This document shows positions 8,774-16,876 of a stretch of 64,000 bases of DNA, piece by piece. Under the pieces are notes generated by a model that was not told the DNA's origin, searched no databases, and saw only the letters and a program-made list of their open reading frames with translations. This DNA is from Syntrophales bacterium (lineage in GTDB: Bacteria; Desulfobacterota; Syntrophia; Syntrophales; UBA5619): positions 310,001 to 374,000 of the forward strand of contig JALNYO010000001.1 of assembly GCA_023229765.1 (NCBI GenBank), written 5' to 3'. How positions within the stretch are numbered: position 1 is the stretch's first letter; each line of letters starts with the position of its first letter. The position numbers and the translations under genes were made by a program.

Positions 8774-9979
8774 TTATACTTTCATGGCATACATAATCAA
8801 ATCAAATCCATTAAATCCATGAGAACGTAAGAAATATTTATAGCTACCGTTATTCGGCAACTCCATACATGACCGTTTCAAATCCGTTGAATGCGTGCAT
8901 TCGGAGATAGCATTTGTACCCCCCCCAATGATCTCATTTACCAATAGCGGTATTTGCCATAGATCAGCAGGGCGATGGTACAAGGAAATAGCCAATCCAG
9001 GCCTATATTTGGAAATAATTTCGCGGGCACCCAGCAGGGCTTCATATTCGGCGCCTTCAATGTCCATTTTGATCAAGGTCGGTGCGAAATCAGGAATGAC
9101 GTCATCCAGGGATAAACACTGAATAACAACATCCCCCGTCGTGTTCAGCAAACTGGCCTCACCTTTGCCGGAAGAAAATCGCATCTGCTTCGTCGAAGAG
9201 TGAACACCACAAGGCCAAAGGGTTACATTTTTCAAACAGGTTAAATTGTTCTTAACGAATTGAGAAAGTTTGTCAAAGTTCCCCTGATCAGGCTCGAAGG
9301 CCGCAACAGCCTCGATTGGAATATCATTCTTGATTAGATAAGAAAGCGTGTCGCCATCAAAGGCGCCGCAATCAACAAAACGGAGTGGCGTTTTCCATGC
9401 AGGCAGATCAGGGGGGAAGTACTGATGTTCCATGTCTGGTTTGGGGAGGGCATTGTAGTCTCCCGTAAGGCGGAATTGTATTATGGCCTTGTAGATATTT
9501 TTACTTATATCGTCTTCCCAAAGGTTAAATGCCTCTTCTATGAACGGCTCAAATGACCTGTAGTAAGCACGAGAGGTAAGCCAGAAGCGCTCACCAAGTT
9601 CCCTGCCAAAATGATCATAGGGTTCAATAAGGGTGACAACACGACCATAACCTATAGATCTAAGCATTGCGATGATCGGTGGAATTTCAACATCGCGATT
9701 GTGTATCGCGACAATGACATTAGTTTTTTTGCGCTCATCCGCTGAAAATTGGCGGTCATTGGGTTGATAAATGGGAACACCGTCCCAATAAGTATCTTGC
9801 TTCGCCTTTTTATCCAAGAAACCGCTGATATGAATACCGTTGTTCCTTAAAACGCGAAACACATCTTTACCAGTGTTCCCGGCACCGTAAATGATCGTTT
9901 TAGTGCGCTCTTTCCAGAATAGTTCCTGTTTTGTTAAGTCATTAAATTCTTGAAAAATTGAATGAACCGATTCTCTCAT
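8774..9979 (-). CDS. FkbM-family methyltransferase with N-terminal nucleotide-binding-like domain
   Basis: About 401 residues from the ATG at 9979, which lies one base after the previous stop (the longer frame from 10039 would overlap that gene). Residues 10-90 form a Rossmann-like segment (TIIYGAGNTGKDVFRVLRN, then GFLDKKA). The rest is an FkbM SAM-dependent methyltransferase: FVDCGAFDGDTLSYL as motif I, AFEPDQGN as motif II, and the characteristic LIKMDIEGAEYEALLGA. FkbM enzymes usually O-methylate sugars or glycan termini. The N-terminal segment is of the same type as the C-terminal one of the neighbouring methyltransferase. Confidence 0.85.
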   Translation of the reverse strand: MRESVHSIFQEFNDLTKQELFWKERTKTIIYGAGNTGKDVFRVLRNNGIHISGFLDKKAKQDTYWDGVPIYQPNDRQFSADERKKTNVIVAIHNRDVEIPPIIAMLRSIGYGRVVTLIEPYDHFGRELGERFWLTSRAYYRSFEPFIEEAFNLWEDDISKNIYKAIIQFRLTGDYNALPKPDMEHQYFPPDLPAWKTPLRFVDCGAFDGDTLSYLIKNDIPIEAVAAFEPDQGNFDKLSQFVKNNLTCLKNVTLWPCGVHSSTKQMRFSSGKGEASLLNTTGDVVIQCLSLDDVIPDFAPTLIKMDIEGAEYEALLGAREIISKYRPGLAISLYHRPADLWQIPLLVNEIIGGGTNAISECTHSTDLKRSCMELPNNGSYKYFLRSHGFNGFDLIMYAMKV

Positions 9980-9980
9980 T

Positions 9981-11180
9981 TTATTTATCCAGAAATATGA
10001 TCGAATTAGACAAACCAAGAATGTTGATTTGTTTAGCAATTTCCTTTTGATGGAGAAGGGTGGTCACTAAAATTGGGTGCGGCAGATTCCCGATTTTTTC
10101 CGGTGATATGATCGGAATATCCTTAAGCATTTTACCCTGGTTAATCGGATTGTTATCAACAAAAGCAACAATATCTGCTTTCGCCAAAGAAGTTTCTGCC
10201 AATAGTTTCATGACTAATTGACCTGTACCCCAGACAATCAGCCGATTTGATTTAGCCAGTACCTGCTGTATTTTATTATCAATCTTGGCCAATATTGTTT
10301 TTGATTTGGCAATATAATCCCTTATATTGGAAACGAGTTCAACATCTTTGGCAAGGCTGAACTGGTTTGGGCGCTGGTCATTGATTGCAGATACGCTGTA
10401 AATTGACGGGTAAGGCATGCCCGGAGAAGACTCGATTTCCTTTTCTCCTTTGATTATGACTGTAAATCCGCACAGGTTCATTAAATTTTCAAGACACCGT
10501 TGAGAGAAATGATTGATATGCTCGGTATTGAAGTCCTGAAAGGGCGCAAAAACATAATCGTTGTATTGAGAAGCATTCGGCACTTCAATGTAGACATATG
10601 TTTTATGCTTATCAGTTGCAGATAGATAGATAGCGCTTAACGCACCCTTTAAATTAATTACATGTTCGAGAACATGAGAAAGCAGGATGCAATCATAAAG
10701 ACCAAAATTTAATGGATCTGACAAAGATCCAACTTGGGCGTCAATTCCCAAACGACGGACATTTTCAACACATGCCGAGGATGGATCAACGCCAAATAGT
10801 TTTGTATAACCAAGTCCTCTAAAGGCTTTTAGAAGTCCGCCATTGGCACATCCGATGTCAAGAATGCCGGCTTTCCTATCTGGCAAGAAAGAGTAAATGA
10901 AACTTGCCGTTTCATCGAAACGCTTTTGCTCCCAAGATGTTTTTCCACCGCCCGTAGCAGTTTTATTATCTTCATATTTTGAATACTTCGCATAAAAGAG
11001 ATCATACTCATCTTGCGTGACCGATGTATCCGCATATACAAAACCGCATTCATGGCAGCAAACCACATCGTAACCTTGGGATAAAGGATGACCCTCGGGC
11101 AAGACAAATTTCTGCGTATGCAGAAGTTCTGCTTCAACATTTTCACAGACGGGACAAGCTCGCACGGCTCTTTTGTTCAT
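9981..11180 (-). CDS. Zinc-finger-type sugar C-methyltransferase (TylC3-like)
   Basis: 399 residues with the three-part layout of NDP-hexose C-methyltransferases. An N-terminal four-cysteine zinc site (CPVC, then CCHECG about 30 residues on) comes first. The SAM domain has ILDIGCANGGLLKAF as motif I and LLSHVLEHV as the post-I motif, then the EHINHFS segment. The C-terminal domain is Rossmann-like (RLIVWGTGQLVMKLL, FVDNNPI). Relatives add a methyl branch to a keto-sugar nucleotide. The start overlaps the epimerase stop by ATGA. With rfbF/G/H in the same operon, a CDP-linked keto-sugar is the likely substrate. Confidence 0.85.
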   Translation of the reverse strand: MNKRAVRACPVCENVEAELLHTQKFVLPEGHPLSQGYDVVCCHECGFVYADTSVTQDEYDLFYAKYSKYEDNKTATGGGKTSWEQKRFDETASFIYSFLPDRKAGILDIGCANGGLLKAFRGLGYTKLFGVDPSSACVENVRRLGIDAQVGSLSDPLNFGLYDCILLSHVLEHVINLKGALSAIYLSATDKHKTYVYIEVPNASQYNDYVFAPFQDFNTEHINHFSQRCLENLMNLCGFTVIIKGEKEIESSPGMPYPSIYSVSAINDQRPNQFSLAKDVELVSNIRDYIAKSKTILAKIDNKIQQVLAKSNRLIVWGTGQLVMKLLAETSLAKADIVAFVDNNPINQGKMLKDIPIISPEKIGNLPHPILVTTLLHQKEIAKQINILGLSNSIIFLDK

Positions 11181-12226
11181 CCTCGTATTGCGCCTTTTTG
11201 CCTTTCGTAAAGGACAGTCCGTCTTATGCCCTCGTTCAGATCAACGATTTGCTGCACGCCTAATTCCCGAGTAATCTTATGATTTGAAGGAACATATCGT
11301 TCTGGCAATTGGTTTGATCGGGTATTCCCTTTTATTGAAATTGATAATGCCGGTTTGAAATGTGCGGCAATTTCTTTTGCCAGAGCCACAATCGTAATAT
11401 CTTTGTCTGAGCCCACATTATAGGGATGGTTGGATTTTCCCCGTAAAAAGATGGTCCACAACCAGATCGCCAAATCGGCAGCATACAAGTAAGACCGGTA
11501 AGGGGTCCCATCACCTTTGATTTCAATAGGACTGCCTTGTAGGCCATCGCTGATGAAGTTTCCGATAGCATAATGAATATCGAGAGGCAAATAGGGTCCA
11601 ACAAAGGCAAAACAGCGGGCGATCTTGGTCTGGATGCCGTACATTTTCGCGTACATCGTGCAAAGCATCTCAGCCGCCCGTTTTCCTTCTCCGTAGGCTG
11701 AGTTGGGGTCCGTGGGATCGGGGGCGCCGGTGTATTCCTCCGGGATGTGGGTCATCTCAGGCGGTTGTTTTCCATAAACCGCCCCGGAGCTGGTAAGTAG
11801 AAACTTCTTTGTCCCTGCGTGACGGGAAAATTCCAGCGTATGGAGGGTTCCTTCTATGATGGTGTCCCACATCAGAAGGGGATTTTCTTCGTTCAGTTTG
11901 GCGCTGGCCTCCGTGGCGGCATGGATAACATAGGGGAATTGCCCTTCGGGGAATTCAAAATCCCGTACGTCACCAATGTGAAATTTTATAGCCGGATTGG
12001 TGGCCAGGTGAGGCGCTTTCTCCAAAAACGATTCATAATTGCGGGTAAGAACCAGAACTTCGGCATTTAGATGCAGCTTATCATTTATCAAAGCAAAGCT
12101 TTCCAGAAGCCAACAACCGAAAAAGCCCGTCCCGCCCGTGATGAAAATTCTCTGATCGCGAAGCTCTTCCCATAGGTCGCGGGTGTGGGCGAGGATATGA
12201 TCGAGGTCTGTGGCGAGCGGGTTCAT
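11177..12226 (-). CDS. NAD-dependent sugar-nucleotide epimerase/dehydratase or reductase
   Basis: An extended-SDR protein of about 349 residues from the ATG at 12226 (MNPLATDLDHILAHTRDLW), 17 bases after rfbF; the longer frame would overlap rfbF. It shows the NAD-binding FITGGTGFFGCWLLE, the catalytic serine in LLTSSGAVYG, and Tyr/Lys as AYGEGKRAAE. In CDP-3,6-dideoxyhexose pathways an SDR of this kind finishes the sugar by C4 reduction or epimerisation (paratose, abequose, tyvelose or yersiniose types). Which one cannot be read from sequence alone. Confidence 0.85.
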   Translation of the reverse strand: MNPLATDLDHILAHTRDLWEELRDQRIFITGGTGFFGCWLLESFALINDKLHLNAEVLVLTRNYESFLEKAPHLATNPAIKFHIGDVRDFEFPEGQFPYVIHAATEASAKLNEENPLLMWDTIIEGTLHTLEFSRHAGTKKFLLTSSGAVYGKQPPEMTHIPEEYTGAPDPTDPNSAYGEGKRAAEMLCTMYAKMYGIQTKIARCFAFVGPYLPLDIHYAIGNFISDGLQGSPIEIKGDGTPYRSYLYAADLAIWLWTIFLRGKSNHPYNVGSDKDITIVALAKEIAAHFKPALSISIKGNTRSNQLPERYVPSNHKITRELGVQQIVDLNEGIRRTVLYERQKGAIRG

Positions 12227-12243
12227 TGAGTTTGACTTTTCGT

Positions 12244-13041
12244 TTACCACGTCTTCCAAGGCGCCTTCCCCGTTTGCCAAACATCTTCTAAATATTTTAG
12301 ATCCCGGGCGGTGTCCATGCACTGCCAGAAGCCTTCATGCTTGTAAGCGAAAAGTTTGCCTTCTTCGGCAAGTTTTTCCATCGGGGCGTGTTCCCACATC
12401 ACATCTTCATTTTCCTTGATATAGCTTAGTGCTTCTAAGTTAACGACAAAGAAGCCTCCGTTTATCCACCCTTCATGGAGGGTGGATTTTTCCTTGAAAT
12501 GGCGAATCTGATTACCTTCAAATTCGAGAGCGCCAAAGCGGGCTGGAGGACGGACGGCGGTCAGAGTAACCAGGCCGTTGTTGCTGTGGTGAGATTTTAG
12601 CAGTGTATCCAAATTCACATCACTGACGCCGTCGCCGTATGTCAGCATGAAAGTCTCTTGATTGATCATGGATGCCAGGCGCTTGAGGCGGCCACCTGTC
12701 AGGGTGGTTTGACCCGTATCGATGAGATGGACTTTCCAGGGATCACAGTGATTGTAGTTGATGCTCCGTACCTCACCGTCATTGAGCGAAACGGTAAAAT
12801 CCTGGTTCAAACTGTTAAAATCAAGGAAATATCGTTTGATATGTTCTCCCTTATAGCCCAGGGCAAGAATGAATTCGTTGAACCCATATTGGGAATAGTG
12901 CTTCATGATATGCCAAAGGATGGGCCTGCCGCCGACTTCCACCAGTGGTTTCGGGCGCACCTCCGTGTACTCCACCAAGCGGGTTCCCAATCCGCCGCAG
13001 AGAATTACAACAGGGATGTTCTTATTGCTTTCTTTTTTCAT
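12244..13041 (-). CDS. rfbF: Glucose-1-phosphate cytidylyltransferase
   Basis: 265 residues, the normal family length. The nucleotide-binding loop is VVILCGGLGTRLVEYTEVRP, followed by KPLVEVGGRPILWHIMKHY, and the family segment YGDGVSDVNL carries the metal aspartate. The enzyme makes CDP-glucose from glucose-1-phosphate and CTP, the first committed step to CDP-3,6-dideoxyhexoses. It sits downstream of the vapBC-like pair and upstream of the epimerase. Confidence 0.93.
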   Translation of the reverse strand: MKKESNKNIPVVILCGGLGTRLVEYTEVRPKPLVEVGGRPILWHIMKHYSQYGFNEFILALGYKGEHIKRYFLDFNSLNQDFTVSLNDGEVRSINYNHCDPWKVHLIDTGQTTLTGGRLKRLASMINQETFMLTYGDGVSDVNLDTLLKSHHSNNGLVTLTAVRPPARFGALEFEGNQIRHFKEKSTLHEGWINGGFFVVNLEALSYIKENEDVMWEHAPMEKLAEEGKLFAYKHEGFWQCMDTARDLKYLEDVWQTGKAPWKTW

Positions 13042-13091
13042 GACTTTTTCCCAAAACGGATCTTTCTAAAAAGATTTTATCGTTTGATTAT

Positions 13092-13538
13092 TTACTTTCC
13101 TGAAAAATCTTCAAGTATCAAAACATTAATGTCTTTCACTTTCTTCAAACCGGAGTCATTGGTTAAAAACATAGCAGCGCCATATAGGATTCCGACAGCT
13201 ATCTGAATTGCATCAGGAGTCCTGATTGCATATTTTGCCCGGAGCTTTGCCGACAATTCGGAAACTTCATGAACAATCTCATACGTTGTTAATCCTTCAG
13301 CGTGCAGCAATATCTCCCGGTATTCTTCGGCCAGAGATTCATTTTCCTTCTTGAATGGAAGGACCAATACCTCTAACAGTGTGATTGTTGAAGTCAGGGC
13401 TTCAATGTTCCCGGCATCAATTTCAGCAAAAATCGGTCTTACTACGTTCAGATATTTAGGATCCTTTTCAATGAAATAGATAAAGGGAGCGGTGTCGATA
13501 CAAATTATTTTTCCTCGCAATTGATCGACTAACTCCAT
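13092..13538 (-). CDS. vapC: PIN-domain toxin (VapC type)
   Basis: 148 residues with the PIN-domain acidic residues in their usual places: Asp in CIDTAPFIYFIE near 13, Glu in TLLEVLVLPF near 52, Asp in RTPDAIQIAVG near 110 and the late TNDSGL. VapC enzymes are Mg-dependent RNases. The gene starts inside the last codons of the upstream vapB-like gene (10-base overlap), the usual coupling of such modules. It interrupts the CDP-sugar gene order between the rfbH part and rfbF. Confidence 0.85.
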   Translation of the reverse strand: MELVDQLRGKIICIDTAPFIYFIEKDPKYLNVVRPIFAEIDAGNIEALTSTITLLEVLVLPFKKENESLAEEYREILLHAEGLTTYEIVHEVSELSAKLRAKYAIRTPDAIQIAVGILYGAAMFLTNDSGLKKVKDINVLILEDFSGK

Positions 13539-13759
13539 GACTCTCTCTCCTTCTGAACATAATCATGCGCATCAATCCCTTTCCATAGGTTAGCACCCAG
13601 TCCCTCAAGCTGCATAATGCTACTTTTTTTCTTTTGGCCGATGGATTTTTTTAGTCTGGCTGATATGATCTCCAACAGGGTCAACTGTTCTTCTATGTTT
13701 AAAAAATTTATTCCTTTTACGCAGTCGCTATAGGTAATCGATGTTTTTCTTGCTTCCAT
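13529..13759 (-). CDS. VapB-like antitoxin
   Basis: About 76 residues from the ATG at 13759, which has AAAGGA at good spacing; an earlier ATG at 13783 lacks a clear ribosome site. The helical N-terminal half (ITYSDCVKGINFLNIEEQLT) probably dimerises. The C-terminal tail (GANLWKGIDAHDYVQKERES) is of the sort that wraps the PIN toxin in these pairs. It is called an antitoxin by its position and its overlap with the PIN gene. Confidence 0.65.
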   Translation of the reverse strand: MEARKTSITYSDCVKGINFLNIEEQLTLLEIISARLKKSIGQKKKSSIMQLEGLGANLWKGIDAHDYVQKERESWS

Positions 13760-13779
13760 TTTGTCGTATCCTTTCAGTT

Positions 13780-13881
13780 TCATTCTTGGGCTTCAAGTTC
13801 AATCATTTCCGATGCAATTCCTGTGCAAGTTTTCTGCCAAAACTTGAAACGAGAGTTAATATCCGGAAAGTTCTTTAACAT
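13780..13881 (-). other. Possible 33-residue ORF or remnant
   Basis: Between the fusion gene stop and the antitoxin, a minus-strand ATG at 13881, with AAGG upstream, opens a 33-residue frame (MLKNFPDINSRFKFWQ at its start). It ends by ATGA overlap with the ATG at 13783. It is not recognised and could be the end of an older gene. Confidence 0.22.
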
Positions 13882-13889
13882 TCTGGACC

Positions 13890-15512
13890 TTATCTACAAA
13901 AACCTCTCAGTGTTTCCAGCATATATCCCATCATTCCCTCCGTCATCCCCGGATACACCCCGACCCAGAAGGCATCGCGCATGATGCGGTCGGTCGTGGG
14001 CAAATCGCCAATCACCTGGTAATTTTTGCCGGCCTTGCGCATCTCGTCAAAACAAGGGTGCTTGATAAGATTACCGGCGAAAAGCATCCGGGTCTGGATT
14101 CCTTTTTGTTCGAGGTGGTTCACCATCATCTCACGGGTAAAGCCTGCATCTTCACGCACGGTGAGCAGAAAACCAAACCACGATGGATCAGAATTTGCGG
14201 TAGCTTCGGGCAGAATGAAACGCTCCTCCAGGCCGCTTATGCCGTCACGCAGAATTTTCCAGTTTCGCTTACGCGCCTCGATGAAGGAAGGCAGCTTCTC
14301 AAGCTGGGCGCAACCAATGGCGGCCTGCATATCGGTTGCCTTCAAGTTGTAGCCAAAATGGGAATAGACATATTTATGATCGTAACCCAAGGGAAGTTCA
14401 CCGAACTGCCGGTCAAAGCGATTGTGGCAGGTATTGTCCCGGCCGGGTGGGCACCAGCAATCGCGGCCCCAGTCGCGGAAGGATTCTACAAGCCGTTTAA
14501 GTTTTGAATCATTGGTATAGACAGCCCCGCCTTCGCCCATGGTGATGTGGTGGGCGGGATAAAAGCTTGATGTGCCGATGTGCCCTGATGTTCCGGTATA
14601 ACTCCAAGAACCGTTTTGAAAATAGCGTGAGCCGAGGGCATCACAATTGTCTTCAATCAGCCAGAGGTCGTTCTTGTCGCAGAAGGCTTTAACCGCCGCG
14701 AGATCAAACGGGTTGCCCAACGTATGTGCCAACATAACCGCTTTTGTTTGGTTTGAAAGCGCGGCCTCCAATTGCGTGACATCAATATTGCAGGTCGGAA
14801 GCGATATATCGACAAAGGCCGGCACGGCGCCATATTGGATGATGGGGGAAACGGTGGTGGGAAAAGCGGCCGCTACAGTGATCACTTCATCTCCCGGCTT
14901 GATCCGGCGTTCACCCAGCTCGGGCGAAGTAAGCGCCATGAAGGCCAGCAGATTGGCGGAGGAACCGGAATTGACTAATGAACAATGCTGCACACCGAGG
15001 AACGCGGCAAACTCTTTCTCAAACTTCTCTGCATAGCGACCGGTAGTCAGCCAGAAATCGAGTGAGGAATCTACCAATGAGGTAATCTCGCGCTCATCGA
15101 AAACCCGACCGGCGTAAGGAATACGGTCCCCGGGGGTGAAGGAGCTTTTGGATGTCCGGGAATGAACACCATCGTAGTGGGAAACAACGGTGTTACGTAC
15201 ACTGGCTCGAAGCAGTTCATCGATTTTTGCATTGGACAGGCGACCGATACCGGCACGCTTGATGTTTTTTTCGGTTATCACCAGCACCTTATCGGCCCGT
15301 ATAACGCTCCTTTTGAGGATGGCGCCGCACTCAAGATCAGTTGGATCAATGACTACGGCAGAGGTGTCGAAACAGTAATTATCAACCTCACTGGTCATGT
15401 AGGCTACTGTAATATCTCCCAATTCTGATGATTGTGAAATGATAACGGCTGGGCGCACTTTTGAGCCGGCCTGATTGGTATAGGGAAAGTCAAGCAGGAC
15501 AATTTCTCCCAC
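13890..15512 (-). CDS. MazF/PemK-like toxin domain fused in frame to RfbH (CDP-4-keto-6-deoxyglucose 3-dehydratase)
   Basis: The start is taken as GTG 15512: AGGA overlaps the stop of the antitoxin gene just upstream, and the longer TTG-started frame overlaps that gene by 56 bases. Residues 1-105 are a complete PemK/MazF-like fold (VGEIVLLDFPYTNQAGSKVR, PAVIISQ, then GRLSNAKIDELLRA). With no stop the frame continues into a full-length RfbH of about 435 residues: IPYAGRVFDE, LDFWLTTGRY, the PMP histidine replacing lysine in FYPAHHITMGEGGAV, and the iron-sulfur cysteines in DCWCPPGRDNTC. RfbH removes the C3 hydroxyl of CDP-4-keto-6-deoxyglucose. The usual partner reductase RfbI is not in the window. 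The junction falls where the last toxin helix and the first RfbH helix would coincide. Confidence 0.88.
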   Translation of the reverse strand: MGEIVLLDFPYTNQAGSKVRPAVIISQSSELGDITVAYMTSEVDNYCFDTSAVVIDPTDLECGAILKRSVIRADKVLVITEKNIKRAGIGRLSNAKIDELLRASVRNTVVSHYDGVHSRTSKSSFTPGDRIPYAGRVFDEREITSLVDSSLDFWLTTGRYAEKFEKEFAAFLGVQHCSLVNSGSSANLLAFMALTSPELGERRIKPGDEVITVAAAFPTTVSPIIQYGAVPAFVDISLPTCNIDVTQLEAALSNQTKAVMLAHTLGNPFDLAAVKAFCDKNDLWLIEDNCDALGSRYFQNGSWSYTGTSGHIGTSSFYPAHHITMGEGGAVYTNDSKLKRLVESFRDWGRDCWCPPGRDNTCHNRFDRQFGELPLGYDHKYVYSHFGYNLKATDMQAAIGCAQLEKLPSFIEARKRNWKILRDGISGLEERFILPEATANSDPSWFGFLLTVREDAGFTREMMVNHLEQKGIQTRMLFAGNLIKHPCFDEMRKAGKNYQVIGDLPTTDRIMRDAFWVGVYPGMTEGMMGYMLETLRGFCR

Positions 15513-15522
15513 CCGGGCATTC

Positions 15523-15780
15523 CTATTTGAGTTCAAAATAGGCCTCCCAGTCAACATTGGCATCATCATTTGTGTCAAAAAAGGCAGCCAGACCTATTTG
15601 CTTGAACTCTTCATCGCTTGACCTTCGGCGGGCATGATACTCCGCAGCGGGGATTGTCGTCTCATTAGTTTCTTCTGACGGTATCACAATAATATTGAGT
15701 TCTGCTGAAAGGATATCCGCAGGTATCGGCTCGATTAATTCAATTCGTCCCGCCTTATACTGCGCTTTTATCGCCAGCAT
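15523..15780 (-). CDS. Antitoxin-like protein for the MazF/PemK-like domain
   Basis: 85 residues. The N-terminal beta-rich half (YKAGRIELIEPIPADIL, LNIIVIP) resembles AbrB/DUF104-type antitoxin dimer domains. The acidic, likely disordered tail (FFDTNDDANVDWEAYFELK) resembles toxin-binding peptides of PemI/MazE partners. A strong AAAAGGAGG precedes the ATG at 15780, which lies inside the last codons of rfbG (26-base overlap). The fusion gene begins 10 bases after its stop, as in ordinary antitoxin-toxin pairs. Confidence 0.7.
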   Translation of the reverse strand: MLAIKAQYKAGRIELIEPIPADILSAELNIIVIPSEETNETTIPAAEYHARRRSSDEEFKQIGLAAFFDTNDDANVDWEAYFELK

Positions 15781-16873
15781 GACTGTCCTCCTTTTGTGGC
15801 TTTTCTTCGTACTTGCGGATCTGCTCCAGACAGAACTGATGCATGTCTTTTGTTTGAGGTTCCGAGTAAAATTCTTTATACCAATCCGCTGTCATTTGCA
15901 AACATTCGTCAATGGTGAGAACGCTGTGCCAGTGGAGATAAGCGTGGGCCTTGTCGCAATTCAGCTTGAGAAGGTTCGCCTCATGAAGGGACTGCGGATC
16001 TGATAGGTCATTCCAGGAACCTTTGCCCCAGTATTTTATCAATCGCTCAGCCATTTCGGCGACGGTCAGATGACTGCTGTCCTCCGGGCCGAAGTTCCAG
16101 GCGTCGGAATATTTTTGAGGGTTTTGCCACAGGGCGGCGCCGAGCAGCAGATAACCACCGAGGGGCTCCAGTACGTGCTGCCAGGGGCGAATGGCATTGG
16201 GGTTGCGGATGCCGATGGGTTGCTTACTGCTCAGGGCGCGGATGCAATCGGGAACCAAGCGATCTGCACCCCAATCGCCGCCGCCGATGACGTTGCCCGC
16301 CCGGGCGGAGGCGGCGCCGATCGGCCTGCTCTGTGCGGCGTTCGGAGAAAAGAACGACTTCAGATAAGCGCTGAAAACAAGTTCCGCACACCCTTTGGAG
16401 GCGCTGTACGGGTCATGACCGCCCATCGGGTCATTTTCCCGGTAGCCCCAAACCCATTCCCTGTTTTCATAGCATTTGTCGCTGGTGATGTTGACCAGGA
16501 CTTTGACGCTGGAGGTTTTACGGACGGCCTCGAAAACGTTGACCGTGCCGCCGACGTTCGTGTCGAAGGTCAATTTCGGCTCTTCGTAGGAGCGGCGAAC
16601 AAGGGGCTGGGCGGCGAGGTGGAAAACAAATTCCGGCTGATATTTTTCAAAAGTCTCCATCAACCGGTCGAGATCGCGGATATCTCCGTGGATATGGGTG
16701 ATCTTTTCCCGGAGCTTCGTTGCCTCAAAAAGGCTTGGCTCGCTTGGCGGATCAAGGGAATAGCCGATGACATCCGCCCCCAGTTCCTTCAGCCAAATCG
16801 CCAGCCACGACCCCTTGAATCCGGTGTGGCCGGTGATCAAAACCCGCTTACTTTTGTATATGTTATCGAACAA
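15755..16873 (-). CDS. rfbG: CDP-glucose 4,6-dehydratase
   Basis: 372 residues. The NAD-binding motif is VLITGHTGFKGSWLAIWLKE, catalytic Tyr/Lys are in DPYSASKGCAELV, and the family segment SARAGNVIGGGDWGADRLVP follows. It converts CDP-glucose to CDP-4-keto-6-deoxyglucose, the substrate of RfbH. The start is a TTG at 16873 with GGAG nine bases upstream; an in-frame stop of the wlbA remnant lies just before it, so no earlier start is possible. The 3' end overlaps the antitoxin gene start. Confidence 0.92.
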   Translation of the reverse strand: MFDNIYKSKRVLITGHTGFKGSWLAIWLKELGADVIGYSLDPPSEPSLFEATKLREKITHIHGDIRDLDRLMETFEKYQPEFVFHLAAQPLVRRSYEEPKLTFDTNVGGTVNVFEAVRKTSSVKVLVNITSDKCYENREWVWGYRENDPMGGHDPYSASKGCAELVFSAYLKSFFSPNAAQSRPIGAASARAGNVIGGGDWGADRLVPDCIRALSSKQPIGIRNPNAIRPWQHVLEPLGGYLLLGAALWQNPQKYSDAWNFGPEDSSHLTVAEMAERLIKYWGKGSWNDLSDPQSLHEANLLKLNCDKAHAYLHWHSVLTIDECLQMTADWYKEFYSEPQTKDMHQFCLEQIRKYEEKPQKEDSHAGDKSAV

Positions 16874-16876
16874 TGA

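Noticed and set aside
15513..15578. Longer start (TTG 15578) for the MazF-RfbH gene
   Set aside because: It would overlap the antitoxin gene by 56 bases and adds a non-conserved tail, while GTG 15512 has AGGA at proper spacing and matches the usual toxin start.
16070..16876. Plus-strand open frame of 268 codons
   Set aside because: It is antisense to rfbG and has no recognisable motif.
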